This document shows positions 6,854-14,736 of a DNA stretch of 64,000 nt, piece after piece. The notes beneath the pieces were generated by a model, which was not told where the DNA came from, did not search any database, and saw only the letters and a list, made by a program, of their open reading frames with translations. Source of the stretch: Shumkonia mesophila (GTDB lineage Bacteria; Pseudomonadota; Alphaproteobacteria; Rhodospirillales; Shumkoniaceae); NCBI RefSeq assembly GCF_026163695.1, contig NZ_JAOTID010000015.1, forward strand, positions 1-64,000, read 5' to 3'. Positions within the stretch are counted from its first letter, which is position 1, and each line of letters opens with the position of its first letter. The position numbers and the translations under genes were made by a program.

Positions 6854-7690
6854 GTGGACATGGACGATCCGAAAAAGCCTGAATTTGCTTCTTGGCAGAG
6901 CTATGAAAAGTTTGCCCGACGGGTGCGACACGTTCGTCGCTACGTTTGGGATGCCGAGGTCCGTGCGTTCTTGGATACGGTGCTCGCCACTCTTCGAGAT
7001 CGCGACGTCATTATCCAGAAAGACGCGATTTTGTGCCGTGCACAACGCGGGATCGACTACGACCCCGTCGTCGAAGATGGAGTCGAAGTTGGAGAAGAGC
7101 CGCATGGCTTTGGCACCGCTCGGATGAAGCCGATCACCAACCGCGCCCGAGAGGGGCGGGTCAACCCGGCGGGAATTCCCGTTCTCTACCTTGCCTCCAA
7201 CGAGAAGACCGCCATCTCCGAAGTCAGACCGTGGGTCGGCTCGGAAATTTCCGTTGCACAGTTCAAAATCCTACGAGACCTGAGAGCCGTTAACCTGTCT
7301 TTTGGCCACGGTCAGATGGCGCTCGGGCAGATGACATTTGCCCATCTCCTTGGTGAAGAAGCACCGGACGCGGAAACGAAAGAGAAGGCCGTTTGGATCG
7401 ATATCGATAGCGCATTTTCCAGGCCAATCACACTTTTCGATGATTCAGCGGAATACGTGCCGACCCAAATCCTGGCCGAGCTCTTCATGGACGCGGGATA
7501 CGACGCCATCGTTTATCGAAGCCAGTTCGGGGAGAAGGGCTATAACATCGCGCTGTTCAACGTTGACGATGCCGAAGCCATCAACTGCGCGCCGTATCGC
7601 GTAACTGGCATCGACGTGAATTTCGAAGAGATGGGCAACAGGTGGTTTTCGACAAAGCACCTCGAATCAAAGAAAAATGAATCGGACTGA
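6854..7690 (+). CDS. RES-domain protein (putative NAD+-degrading toxin fold)
   Basis: The central part (AREGRVNPAGIPVLYLASNE, followed by KTAISEVRPW) is the RES-domain core with its conserved arginine, glutamate and serine positions; GYDAIVYRSQ and a late FNVDDAEAINC segment are also typical. RES proteins of the Xre-RES type hydrolyse or phosphorolyse NAD+. Here there is no adjacent Xre antitoxin, and the protein (278 residues) has an N-terminal extension of about 90 residues. GTG 6854 is preferred because GGAGGT lies 6 bases upstream; an ATG at 6779 would add 25 residues. It could instead be a free-standing RES enzyme not acting as a TA toxin. Confidence 0.7.
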   Translation: MDMDDPKKPEFASWQSYEKFARRVRHVRRYVWDAEVRAFLDTVLATLRDRDVIIQKDAILCRAQRGIDYDPVVEDGVEVGEEPHGFGTARMKPITNRAREGRVNPAGIPVLYLASNEKTAISEVRPWVGSEISVAQFKILRDLRAVNLSFGHGQMALGQMTFAHLLGEEAPDAETKEKAVWIDIDSAFSRPITLFDDSAEYVPTQILAELFMDAGYDAIVYRSQFGEKGYNIALFNVDDAEAINCAPYRVTGIDVNFEEMGNRWFSTKHLESKKNESD

Positions 7691-7950
7691 CCGCAACCGT
7701 GCCGATATCCTCTGGTTTCACCTCGCCCTCCCTAATTTCCTTCAGTCAATTTTGATTTGGGCGCCCGTCCGGCTTTGAGGCCGGACGCCGGGCTCTCGTG
7801 AACCGAGCCGCCTGACAGCGTCTCGGCCCTGCGGGCTTCGATCCCTTGCGCATTAGGCAGCCCTTCGGGGCTGCCCAACGGTCGCCGCCCTCACACGGGC
7901 GGCGAACTTGTTTATGTTGCCTTTCCACCGGTTCGCGGGGAGGGCGGCGC
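7691..7950 (+). other. gene-free stretch with two strong hairpins
   Basis: No gene is seen. GGCAGCCC (7856-7863) and GGGCTGCC (7868-7875) enclose a TTCG tetraloop. CGCCGCCC (7883-7890) and GGGCGGCG (7897-7904) form a second stem. Neither is followed by a T-run, so these are structured leader or repeat elements rather than clear terminators. The stretch leads into repeat copy B. Confidence 0.5.
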
Positions 7951-8375
7951 TCCCTTGTAGGCCAGCCGCGGCCGGCCGCAACCCTCCGCTGACGCTCCGG
8001 GTCCTCCACTTCGTTCCGGCCCTCCGGGTGCGGCCCGCCTTTGCGGCGGGCCTGCCGGTCGCTTTTCGCCGCCCCCCCCCGCTTCCGGGGAAAGGCTGGC
8101 GAGTTTTGGCGAGCGGAGGTCTGCCATGACGGAGTCCAGGCGGGAGAGTGTCTATCAGGAGGTCACCGAGCGGATCATTGCCGACCTGGAACAGGGCCGG
8201 GTGCCCTGGGCGCAGCCCTGGGGCCGGGCCAAGGCCGGGGTAGGGCTGCCACGCAATGCCGGCAGCGGTCGCCCCTATTCCGGGATCAACATCCTGATCC
8301 TGTGGGGTGCCGTCATCGAGCGCGGCTATTCCTCGCAGAACTGGCTCACCTTCCGCCAGGCCCTCGCCCTGGGCG
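7951..8375 (+). repeat. direct repeat copy B (ardC leader and 5' end)
   Basis: This is the second copy of the segment at 4107-4526, here continuing into the intact ardC gene. The copies start 3,844 bases apart and bracket the SDR/AraC/IS3/RES insert, which suggests duplication or recombination through ardC when the insert arrived. Confidence 0.85.
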
Positions 8376-9031
8376 GCCATGTGCGCAAGGGCGAGCGCGG
8401 CGTTGCCGTCGTCTATGCCGACCGCTTCACGCCTAAGGACGAGAAGGCCCGCGCCGAGGCGGAGGGCGACGAGCCCCGCGCCGTCCCCTTCCTCAAGCGC
8501 TTCACAGTCTTCAATGTCGCGCAGTGCGACGACCTTCCTGAAGCTGCCCGTGAGGGGGCCGAGCCGCTCCCCGAAAGTGAGGTCGTTCCGCGCGCCGAGG
8601 CGTTGATTGCGGCGACCGGCGCCGACTTCCGCATCGGCGGCGAGCGCGCTTTCTACGTGCCGGCCGCCGACTATATCCAGGTGCCGCCGCAGCCCGCCTT
8701 CTTCGAGCCGATCAACTATTACCGCACCTGTTTTCACGAGTTCGGCCATTGGACCGGCCATGCCTCGCGGCTGGCCCGCGACCTGTCAGGCTCGTTCGGC
8801 TGCAAGACCTACGCCCGCGAGGAACTGGTGGCCGAGATGGCGTCCGCCTTCGTCTGTGCCAGCCTGAGCATCACGCCCACCGTGCGGCATGCCGACTACA
8901 TCGGTTCGTGGCTCGAGGTCCTGCGGGAGGACAACCGCGCCATCTTCCGCGCCGCCAGCCACGCCTCCAAGGCCGCCGATTTCCTGCTGACCTTCCGCGA
9001 AGAAGCCGAGGGCAGGGAAGTCGCCGCATGA
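8126..9031 (+). CDS. ardC: ArdC-like antirestriction protein with zincin metallopeptidase domain
   Basis: A 301-residue protein. The N-terminal part (WAQPW, then GINILILWGAVIERGY and WLTFRQAL) is the ArdC single-stranded-DNA-binding domain. The C-terminal part has the zinc motif HEFGH (204-208) followed by the downstream glutamate segment AREELVAEMASAF. ArdC proteins accompany incoming single-stranded DNA during conjugation and protect it from restriction. The stop overlaps the next start (ATGA), and a DUF2958 gene and parB follow, a standard backbone order for this ICE type. A truncated duplicate lies at 4281. Confidence 0.9.
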   Translation: MTESRRESVYQEVTERIIADLEQGRVPWAQPWGRAKAGVGLPRNAGSGRPYSGINILILWGAVIERGYSSQNWLTFRQALALGGHVRKGERGVAVVYADRFTPKDEKARAEAEGDEPRAVPFLKRFTVFNVAQCDDLPEAAREGAEPLPESEVVPRAEALIAATGADFRIGGERAFYVPAADYIQVPPQPAFFEPINYYRTCFHEFGHWTGHASRLARDLSGSFGCKTYAREELVAEMASAFVCASLSITPTVRHADYIGSWLEVLREDNRAIFRAASHASKAADFLLTFREEAEGREVAA

Positions 9032-9231
9032 AACCGCTCCCGCCCTTGCCCCTCGCCAGCGAGCCGACGCCCGAAGGCGAGCAGACCCTGATCCCCGGCG
9101 TCCGGCCGATCAGCCTCCGCGAGCGCATCGAGGCCCGGATGGCCGCGCCGCTTCACCCGCGCGTCCCCCAGAAGCCGCTGAACGTCGGCCTTTTCGACGA
9201 GGACGCACGCAACCAGTTGAGCCTGTTCTAA
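9028..9231 (+). CDS. small hypothetical protein downstream of ardC
   Basis: A 67-residue, proline-rich protein starting at ATG 9028, overlapping the ardC stop by 4 bases. The only notable features are VRPISLRERIEARMAAPL and the ending GLFDEDARNQLSLF, a pattern often seen as a conserved tail in small ICE backbone proteins. Translational coupling to ardC and the short gap to DUF2958 support it being real. Function unknown. Confidence 0.65.
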   Translation: MKPLPPLPLASEPTPEGEQTLIPGVRPISLRERIEARMAAPLHPRVPQKPLNVGLFDEDARNQLSLF

Positions 9232-9245
9232 GGAGGGAGGCCGCC

Positions 9246-9653
9246 ATGATCCTGATTCCCGATGACATTCGCGAACGCCTTCTCGCCAACGGTGCGGTCG
9301 AGCCCGAGGCCGACCCCGTGCCGGTGGTGAAGCTGTTTGATCCCGCCGGCGCGGCCACGTGGCTGATCACCGAGATGATGCCTCACGAGCCCGACATCCT
9401 GTTCGGCCTCTGCGATCTCGGCTTCGGCTGTCCGGAGCTTGGCTATGTCAGCTTGGCCGAGCTTGAAGGCGTCAGGGGACCACTCGGCTTCGGCATCGAG
9501 CGCGATCTTCATTTCGTCGGCCGCTTTCCCCTCTCGGTCTATGCCGAGGCGGCACGCCTCGCCGGGCAGATCACCGAGTCCGAGCGCCTGCTCGCTCAGG
9601 CCGCCGCCGCGTTGCGTGCCCATAACCCCGAGCTTCCGCCCAATGGGGCGTGA
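9246..9653 (+). CDS. DUF2958 domain protein
   Basis: A 135-residue protein beginning MILIPDDIRERLLANG behind AGGAGGG. The segments VPVVKLFDPAGAATWLITEM and LFGLCDLGFGCPELGYVSL are the DUF2958 signature: a single-domain protein carried by many alphaproteobacterial conjugative elements next to ardC and parB. Function is not established. The gene is part of the ardC operon. Confidence 0.88.
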   Translation: MILIPDDIRERLLANGAVEPEADPVPVVKLFDPAGAATWLITEMMPHEPDILFGLCDLGFGCPELGYVSLAELEGVRGPLGFGIERDLHFVGRFPLSVYAEAARLAGQITESERLLAQAAAALRAHNPELPPNGA

Positions 9654-9736
9654 CCACAGCGCCGATAGGCGACGCACGGTTCCGCCCATACCCCTGTCGG
9701 GCGGGATCGCCAATTCCAGACCCAAGGAGAGTGACC

Positions 9737-11467
9737 ATGCAGCTTCAACACATCCCCCTCGACCAACTCGATGTCTCCGCCTTCAACATGCGTCACGCCA
9801 AGCGCCCGCCGGACGTTGCCGACATCCTGCCGAGCGTTCGGGCGCGCGGCATCCTGCAACCCCTTCTGGTGCGCCCGAACGGTGAACCCGATCACTATGA
9901 GATCGTCGCCGGGCGGCGCCGCTACTTTGCGGCCAGGGCGGTTGCCGAGGAACGCGGTGAAATCGAGCCCTTGCCGTGTGCCGTCATGGAGCCGGGCGAC
10001 GACGCGGGCGCGCTCGAAGCCTCGCTGATCGAGAACGTCGCCCGCCTCGACGCCGACGAGATGAGCCAGTACGAAACCTTCGTCCGGCTGACCCGGGAAG
10101 GGAAGTCGGTTGCCGAGATCGCCGAGACGTTCGGCATCACCGAGATCATGGTAAAGCGCCGTCTCGCCCTCGGGAACCTCTTGCCGAGGATCAGGGCGGC
10201 CTACCGCAAGGACGAGATCGACGCCGAGACGGTGCGCCATCTCACGCTTGCCTCGAAGGCGCGGCAGAAGGACTGGCTCGCGCTCTTCGACGACCCCGAG
10301 CAATATGCCCCGCGCGGCTATCAGTTGAAGCAGTGGCTGTTCGGAGGGCAATCCATTCCGACCGGCGTCGCCCTGTTCCCGGTCGAAGACTATCCGGGCC
10401 AGATCGTCGCCGACCTGTTCGGCGAGGACGCCTACTTCGCCGACACTGACCTGTTCTGGCAGAAGCAGAACGAGGCCATCGCCGCCAAGCGAGACACGCT
10501 GCTCGCCGCCGGATGGGGCGAGGTCGTGGTCCTGGAGCCCGGCCAGGGCTTCCGCAGTTGGGAGCACGAGAAGACCCCGAAAAAGAAGGGTGGCAAGGTC
10601 TATATCGCCGTCTCCCATCGCGGCGAGGTCGAGGTCCACGAGGGCTGGCTCAGCCGCAAGGAAGCGCGGCGCGCGGCCAGACAGGCGGCCGGAACGGCGG
10701 GTGAGGGGGAGGCTCCCGCCGTTCCCAGGCCCGAGGTCACCAAGGCGATGCAGACCTATCTCGACCTGCATCGCCACGCCGCCGTCCGGCTGGCACTCGT
10801 CGCCCATCCCGGCGCGGCGTTCCGGCTCCTGGTAGCGCACGCCGTCGCCTCGTCCGGCCACTGGCAGGTGAAGCCCGAGCCGCAGGCGGCGCCGACCGAG
10901 GCCATCGCCGAGAGTATCGCAACCAGCCCGGCGCAGCAGGCCTTCGCCACCGAGCGGCGGGAAGCCCTCACGCTGCTGGGCCGGTCCGAGGATCACCACA
11001 CTGTCGCGCAACCGGGCTACGACGCCTATCTCACGGCGGCGGTGTTCGCGCGGCTGTTGACGCTTTGCGACGAGGACGTGCTGCGCATCGCAGCCTTCGT
11101 CATGGCCGAGACGATGGAGGCGGGGAGCGCCGTGGTCGAGGCGGTCGGCAACCACCTGAACGTGGATGCCGGCCAGCACTGGCAGCCCGACGACGCCTTC
11201 TTCGACCTCATCCGCGACAAGGCGGTAATCAACGCCATGCTGGCCGAGGTCGCGGACAAGGCGGTCGCCGACGGCAACGTCGCCGCGAAGGCGAAGACGC
11301 AGAAGAAAATCATCCGAGACTGCCTCGACGGCTCCAACGGCCGCGCCAAAGTCGAGGGCTGGCGTCCTGGCTGGATGGCCTTCCCGGTGCGGGCTTGCAC
11401 CGAGACCGGCAGCCTCAAAACGGCCGAGGAATGGGCGCGGGTGCGTTGCCTGTTCAATGCCGAATGA
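9737..11467 (+). CDS. ParB/RepB/Spo0J-family nuclease/partition-like protein
   Basis: A 576-residue protein. The N-terminal ParB domain is clear: IPLDQLDVSAFNMR, ILQPLLVRP, YEIVAGRRRYFAARA and EASLIENVARLD. A KorB-like helix-turn-helix follows (SVAEIAETFGITEIMVKRRLAL). The remaining roughly 350 residues are a conserved extension with a lysine-rich stretch near 280 and no motif I recognise. No parA is nearby, so this is the solitary, long ParB type found on ICEs and large plasmids, perhaps regulatory or nucleolytic rather than a partition protein. ATG 9737 is preceded by AAGGAG. Confidence 0.88.
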   Translation: MQLQHIPLDQLDVSAFNMRHAKRPPDVADILPSVRARGILQPLLVRPNGEPDHYEIVAGRRRYFAARAVAEERGEIEPLPCAVMEPGDDAGALEASLIENVARLDADEMSQYETFVRLTREGKSVAEIAETFGITEIMVKRRLALGNLLPRIRAAYRKDEIDAETVRHLTLASKARQKDWLALFDDPEQYAPRGYQLKQWLFGGQSIPTGVALFPVEDYPGQIVADLFGEDAYFADTDLFWQKQNEAIAAKRDTLLAAGWGEVVVLEPGQGFRSWEHEKTPKKKGGKVYIAVSHRGEVEVHEGWLSRKEARRAARQAAGTAGEGEAPAVPRPEVTKAMQTYLDLHRHAAVRLALVAHPGAAFRLLVAHAVASSGHWQVKPEPQAAPTEAIAESIATSPAQQAFATERREALTLLGRSEDHHTVAQPGYDAYLTAAVFARLLTLCDEDVLRIAAFVMAETMEAGSAVVEAVGNHLNVDAGQHWQPDDAFFDLIRDKAVINAMLAEVADKAVADGNVAAKAKTQKKIIRDCLDGSNGRAKVEGWRPGWMAFPVRACTETGSLKTAEEWARVRCLFNAE

Positions 11468-11476
11468 TCAGTCGCG

Positions 11477-11514
11477 GGGCGGCGACCGGAAGGTTGCCGC
11501 CCGCCTTCTTCCTT
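11477..11514 (+). terminator. probable rho-independent terminator after parB
   Basis: GGGCGGCGACC (11477-11487) pairs with GGTTGCCGCCC (11492-11502), with one G-T pair and a GGAA loop, 10 bases after the parB stop. A pyrimidine-rich tail (CTTCTTCCTT) follows. Confidence 0.6.
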
Positions 11515-11806
11515 CGCCTGCACGTGTTTCACGCTGATGTCACGAATGGTCGAAGCGGGAGGGAGCGGTCACTGGCTGCGGGAGCATCCCTGGCAGAGAG
11601 TGGCATTCGTTCACCCTCTCGATCTGAGGGTAGCGCAAGGAATTTGCGGAACAATTGCAGGACACCTACAACCAAGTTGAGCCCGGCAAGGTCAAAGCTG
11701 CAGCCACTTCGGCGCGATGTTCTCAGGTACCCTTAGCCTCAGACATATAAATCACCGGGTGCCTCTGGGAATACTCTATGTGAGTCTAGTTCATCTCAGT
11801 TCGATG
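11515..11806 (+). other. gene-free stretch
   Basis: No convincing gene. GC content falls from left to right toward the AT-rich small gene pair on the minus strand, marking a change in base composition. Confidence 0.4.
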
Positions 11807-12130
11807 TTAGCCTGATCCAATTTCGCTTTCGATTTCTGAAGTACGCTTCCGAATTTGCGGCAAAAGTTCAGCCATCTTCTTGGCGCAATCTGAGCGTTGT
11901 TGGAACCCCTCAGGTGTCAAATATTCTTTGCTATCCTCGTATTCCTCTAATGTTACTTCTAACTCATGGATATCACGGAGAAACTCCTTCTCATCTTCCC
12001 CATCATTGATAATATCCTCCATAATATCGTCGCGGTACTCGTCTACAGCAGCAAGAGTGCGTTTGGTTTGATCTGCAACACTCTCCTCAGCATCAAGTTC
12101 TTCTTCTGGAAAACTACTATCTTCGTTCAA
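11807..12130 (-). CDS. acidic coiled hypothetical protein
   Basis: A 107-residue protein with many Asp/Glu and long helical segments (EYRDDIMEDIINDGEDEKEF, then LRDIHELEVTLEEYEDSKEY). It lies 14 bases downstream of a small HTH-like gene in the same direction, so the two look like an operon. The pair is AT-rich and on the opposite strand to the ICE backbone around it, which suggests later acquisition. A toxin-antitoxin or regulator/partner pair is possible, but no known family is recognised. Confidence 0.55.
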   Translation of the reverse strand: MNEDSSFPEEELDAEESVADQTKRTLAAVDEYRDDIMEDIINDGEDEKEFLRDIHELEVTLEEYEDSKEYLTPEGFQQRSDCAKKMAELLPQIRKRTSEIESEIGSG

Positions 12131-12144
12131 AATAATCTTCTCCT

Positions 12145-12357
12145 TTACTTGTACTTCGTGAGCGCGGCCGGCGTAACGTCGAGAATCTTGGCGATCTCGC
12201 TTTTTTTAAGTCCCGCGTTTCTCAAAATATAATATAAATTTTTTCCGTCATCGCTAATCCTGCCTCCTGACGTTTTTGCCACAGATACGATTCTCTCAAG
12301 GGTATTCGCCTTTTTCTCGAGAGCCTGGATTTGCCTCTCCAATGGGCTCTGTACCAT
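12145..12357 (-). CDS. small HTH-like protein with N-terminal coiled coil
   Basis: A 70-residue protein: a helical N-terminus (LERQIQALEKKANTLERIV) and a C-terminal helix-turn-helix (LKKSEIAKILDVTPAALTKY) ending two residues before the stop. GGAGA precedes the ATG. An exact 15-bp palindrome (12369-12383) lies just upstream, which fits autorepression. It is the first gene of a minus-strand pair with the acidic protein. No assigned family. Confidence 0.6.
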   Translation of the reverse strand: MVQSPLERQIQALEKKANTLERIVSVAKTSGGRISDDGKNLYYILRNAGLKKSEIAKILDVTPAALTKYK

Positions 12358-12368
12358 TTTTCATCTCC

Positions 12369-12383
12369 ATTATATCATATAAT
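12369..12383 (-). promoter_or_regulatory. 15-bp palindrome upstream of the small HTH gene
   Basis: ATTATAT (12369-12375) and ATATAAT (12377-12383) are exact reverse complements around one base. The palindrome overlaps a TATAAT-like element and lies 11 bases from the ATG on the minus strand, so it is a likely operator. Confidence 0.5.
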
Positions 12384-13223
12384 CAAACATAGTTTAAAAC
12401 GTAACAGATAATTTATAAACTTACAAGGAATTTTTGTCTCGCGTCAGGACGACTGCCTGAATGCGGGGCGTCCACCTGAGGACTCGTCGTGATTCCCAGG
12501 AAATCCCGACTTCCTGGAGGTCCAATGTACGGCAAAGCCCTGCTTGATCAGTCTTCAGTCGATGAAAGACCGGCACCACTCCTGGCAGGCCGTCTGTACC
12601 TTGTCGGAGATCCTGCCGAGTTTGTTCGGGGTCATGGAATCCCAGCGACAGGACGCGGAATTGGCGGTCCTCGGCTATCGGCAGAGCACGACACTGGTTG
12701 TGCTGGCAACGACCGTGGCCCTTATCAACGAATCGTGCGTCCAGGAGATAGAGTTTCTGGATCGCGTCGATAACGCGTCCCGCTCGCTTCCAGTCTACGC
12801 CAAGCCCTCGCTGTGGTCTCGGAGGACTCCTGTCGGCCAGTCCGTGGGCTTATATAGGAGCGGGCGCGCCGATGGAGCGAGGTAGAGGAAACACCTGTAG
12901 CCGCCGTCCCCGCCTGAGCGAACCGGCTGCCTCGCCTCGATCCTCCGTCGCTGCAAGCGCCCATGCGCCCATGCGCCTGCTCCGGCTTCGAAGACCTATG
13001 GCAGTCTCCGGCCCGGTGAAACCGGCGGCGGCGGCTATTTTCCCCGCCCGCCTGCGCTTCGCTTCGGCGGGCTTCCTCGCGGCCGCTGCGCTCCAAAATA
13101 GCCGCCGGCGCCGGTCCTCCGCGGTGCTCCGGCCCTGCGGGTGCACCGGCCCGGTGCCCGCCATGAACGGTCCGCCGTGAGCAGGGCGATGGGCGCCCCG
13201 CACGATCAAAGGAGGATCAAATC
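12384..13223 (+). other. 840-base stretch without a convincing gene
   Basis: An open frame at 12544-12885 could encode 113 residues (it includes YRQSTTLVVLATTVALINE), but it has no clear ribosome-binding site and matches no family I know, so it is not called as a gene; it may be a decayed gene. The right half holds the nested inverted repeat at 13030-13106. AAAGGAGG at about 13210 is the ribosome-binding site of the DUF736 gene. Confidence 0.4.
13030..13106 (+). repeat. nested inverted repeat (structured element)
   Basis: GGCGGCTATTTT (13030-13041) and AAAATAGCCGCC (13095-13106) are exact reverse complements 53 bases apart. Inside them GCCCGCC (13046-13052) and GGCGGGC (13066-13072) form a second stem. 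The element is non-coding and lies about 120 bases upstream of DUF736. Confidence 0.6.
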
Positions 13224-13556
13224 ATGGCAGCGATCGGTTACGTCACCCGTCAGGCGGACGGCTCCTACAAGGGCTTCATCAAGACCCTCAGCATCCGGCG
13301 CAGCGTCGTCCTCGTGGCCAACCGCGACAAGGACGGCGACAACCAGCCCGACTACCGGCTCTTCACCGATGACCGCGACCGGGTGGAACTCGGCGCCGGC
13401 TGGACGCGGGTGGGCCAGAACTCGGGCAACAGCTACGTCAGCTTGAGCCTGGCCGCCCCGGAGTTCGGGCCGCGCAAGCTCTACGCCAACCTCGGCCGCG
13501 CCGCCGGGCAGGACGATCTCGACGCCTTCGCGATCATCTGGAACCCGGCCGACTGA
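13224..13556 (+). CDS. DUF736 family protein
   Basis: A 110-residue single-domain protein with the DUF736 pattern: MAAIGYVTRQADGSYKGFIK, VLVANRDKDGDNQPDYRLF, then YVSLSLAAPEFGPRKLYANL. It has a strong AAAGGAGG site. DUF736 proteins are near-constant members of alphaproteobacterial ICEs and conjugative plasmids; their role is not known. A second, divergent paralogue lies at 34795-35115 after the trb operon. A terminator follows at once, so it is likely a single-gene transcript. Confidence 0.9.
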   Translation: MAAIGYVTRQADGSYKGFIKTLSIRRSVVLVANRDKDGDNQPDYRLFTDDRDRVELGAGWTRVGQNSGNSYVSLSLAAPEFGPRKLYANLGRAAGQDDLDAFAIIWNPAD

Positions 13557-13569
13557 CAGTCACACCTTC

Positions 13570-13600
13570 GGCCCCGCGCCCTCCCGGCGCGGGGCCTTTT
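13570..13600 (+). terminator. rho-independent terminator after DUF736
   Basis: GGCCCCGCGCC (13570-13580) pairs perfectly with GGCGCGGGGCC (13586-13596) around CTCCC, followed by TTTT. It separates DUF736 from the rdfS-traF operon. Confidence 0.85.
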
Positions 13601-13734
13601 CCCTGTCATCTCGAGGGGGGCGAATCTCATTGCGCCGGTTTTCGCCCGTCCCGGAGCGGCCCCTCGTGCGGCCATCCTCGCCGTCACGGGCGCGACCTTT
13701 GCGGTCGATCGCCCGAGACAGCGAGGGATGAATC

Positions 13735-13965
13735 ATGATCGACGACGAGAACGAACGCGCCGCCCGTGCGAAAAAGGGAAGCCCTTTCCTCAACACCGCC
13801 CAGGCCGCCTTTTATGTCGGCCTGTCGAGCCGAACGCTGGAGAAGATGCGGGTCATGGGCGGCGGCCCCAAGTTTCGCAAGCACGGCCGCTACGTCCGCT
13901 ACCACATCGACGACCTCGACGCGTGGTCGGAGGCACGCAGCAAGAAGTCGACCTCCGATGAATGA
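13735..13965 (+). CDS. rdfS: RdfS-like excisionase / MerR-type HTH protein
   Basis: A 76-residue winged-helix protein: FLNTAQAAFYVGLSSRTLEK, then MGGGPKFRKHGRYVRYHIDDLDAW, the AlpA/excisionase signature. It overlaps the start of traF by 8 bases. In ICEMlSymR7A a protein of this kind (RdfS) encoded directly upstream of traF is the recombination directionality factor whose promoter is the target of FseA. The identical order rdfS-traF-(small gene)-rlxS supports the name. It could alternatively act only as a transcriptional regulator of the transfer genes. Confidence 0.75.
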   Translation: MIDDENERAARAKKGSPFLNTAQAAFYVGLSSRTLEKMRVMGGGPKFRKHGRYVRYHIDDLDAWSEARSKKSTSDE

Positions 13966-14536
13966 GGATCGGCTGGTTCGGGCGGGCGTCCTTCGTCCGA
14001 CGCGGCCTCGGCGACGGTGTCGTCACCCCCGTATCCCACTCGTCTTGGCCGGTCTCGGACTCGCGGCGCTCGGCTTCGCCGCGTTCGCCGATCCGGTGCC
14101 GCGTCTCATCTGGAACGCCAGCGCCAGCGCACCGATCGGCCTCTACTGGGTCGATCATGATGCGTCCGCCCGCGGCGACTTGGTGCTGGCCGAGCTGCCG
14201 CCGCATGCCCGCTGGCTCGCCGCCGAGCGCGGCTACCTGGCCGAGGGTATGCCGCTGGTGAAGCGCGTCGCGGCACTCGGCAGTGATACAGTCTGTGTCG
14301 TTAGGGCAAGAATCTTCATCAACGGCTGGCCCGTCACCGAGCGGCTGGCGGAGGATCATCGCGGGCGGCCGCTGCCCCGTTGGAACGGCTGCCGTCGTCT
14401 CGCCGACGATGAAGTCTTCCTGCTGATGGCGAACGTCCCGGACTCCTTCGACGGGCGGTATTTCGGGCCGGTCCATCGCGCCGCCATCCTGGGGACACTC
14501 CTGCCTCTGTGGATGGGGAGCACACCCGGAGAGTGA
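13958..14536 (+). CDS. traF: TraF-like S26 signal peptidase
   Basis: A 192-residue conjugative peptidase of the S26 family. A hydrophobic N-terminal segment (about 27-43) is followed by SASAPIGLYW, which holds the catalytic serine, and KRVAALGSDTVCV (about 102-114), which holds the catalytic lysine. TraF peptidases process and cyclise the TrbC pilin in P-type systems. The ATG at 13958 overlaps rdfS, so the two are translationally coupled. The partner pilin TrbC is encoded at 26423. Confidence 0.9.
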   Translation: MNEDRLVRAGVLRPTRPRRRCRHPRIPLVLAGLGLAALGFAAFADPVPRLIWNASASAPIGLYWVDHDASARGDLVLAELPPHARWLAAERGYLAEGMPLVKRVAALGSDTVCVVRARIFINGWPVTERLAEDHRGRPLPRWNGCRRLADDEVFLLMANVPDSFDGRYFGPVHRAAILGTLLPLWMGSTPGE

Positions 14537-14605
14537 GAGGGCCTCGTCTCGGCCTTCCCATCGTACCAGCCGGGACGAAGCGCCCGTCAAGGAGGCGCGG
14601 TCCCC

Positions 14606-14627
14606 CCAAAATGCTGGCGCATTTTGG
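14606..14627 (+). repeat. 9-bp inverted repeat between traF and the next gene
   Basis: CCAAAATGC (14606-14614) and GCATTTTGG (14619-14627) flank TGGC, within a C-rich 200-base gap. No T-run follows. It may be a weak terminator or part of a processing site; nothing else is seen between 14537 and 14736. Confidence 0.5.
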
Positions 14628-14736
14628 CTCCCCCGCGCCCCGCTAGCGCGGCGCCTGCGGCGTCCTTGACCGGCGCTTCGCCGACCGATGCCAGGGGCTG
14701 TCCTCGATGAGGAGGACGGCAACCCTGGAGGTTCCG

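Noticed and set aside
9596-11179. 527-codon open frame antisense to parB
   Set aside because: Shadow of the ParB reading frame; no start signal or known domain.
12544-12885. 113-codon frame in the gap before DUF736
   Set aside because: No convincing ribosome-binding site and no family resemblance; noted only as a possible decayed gene.
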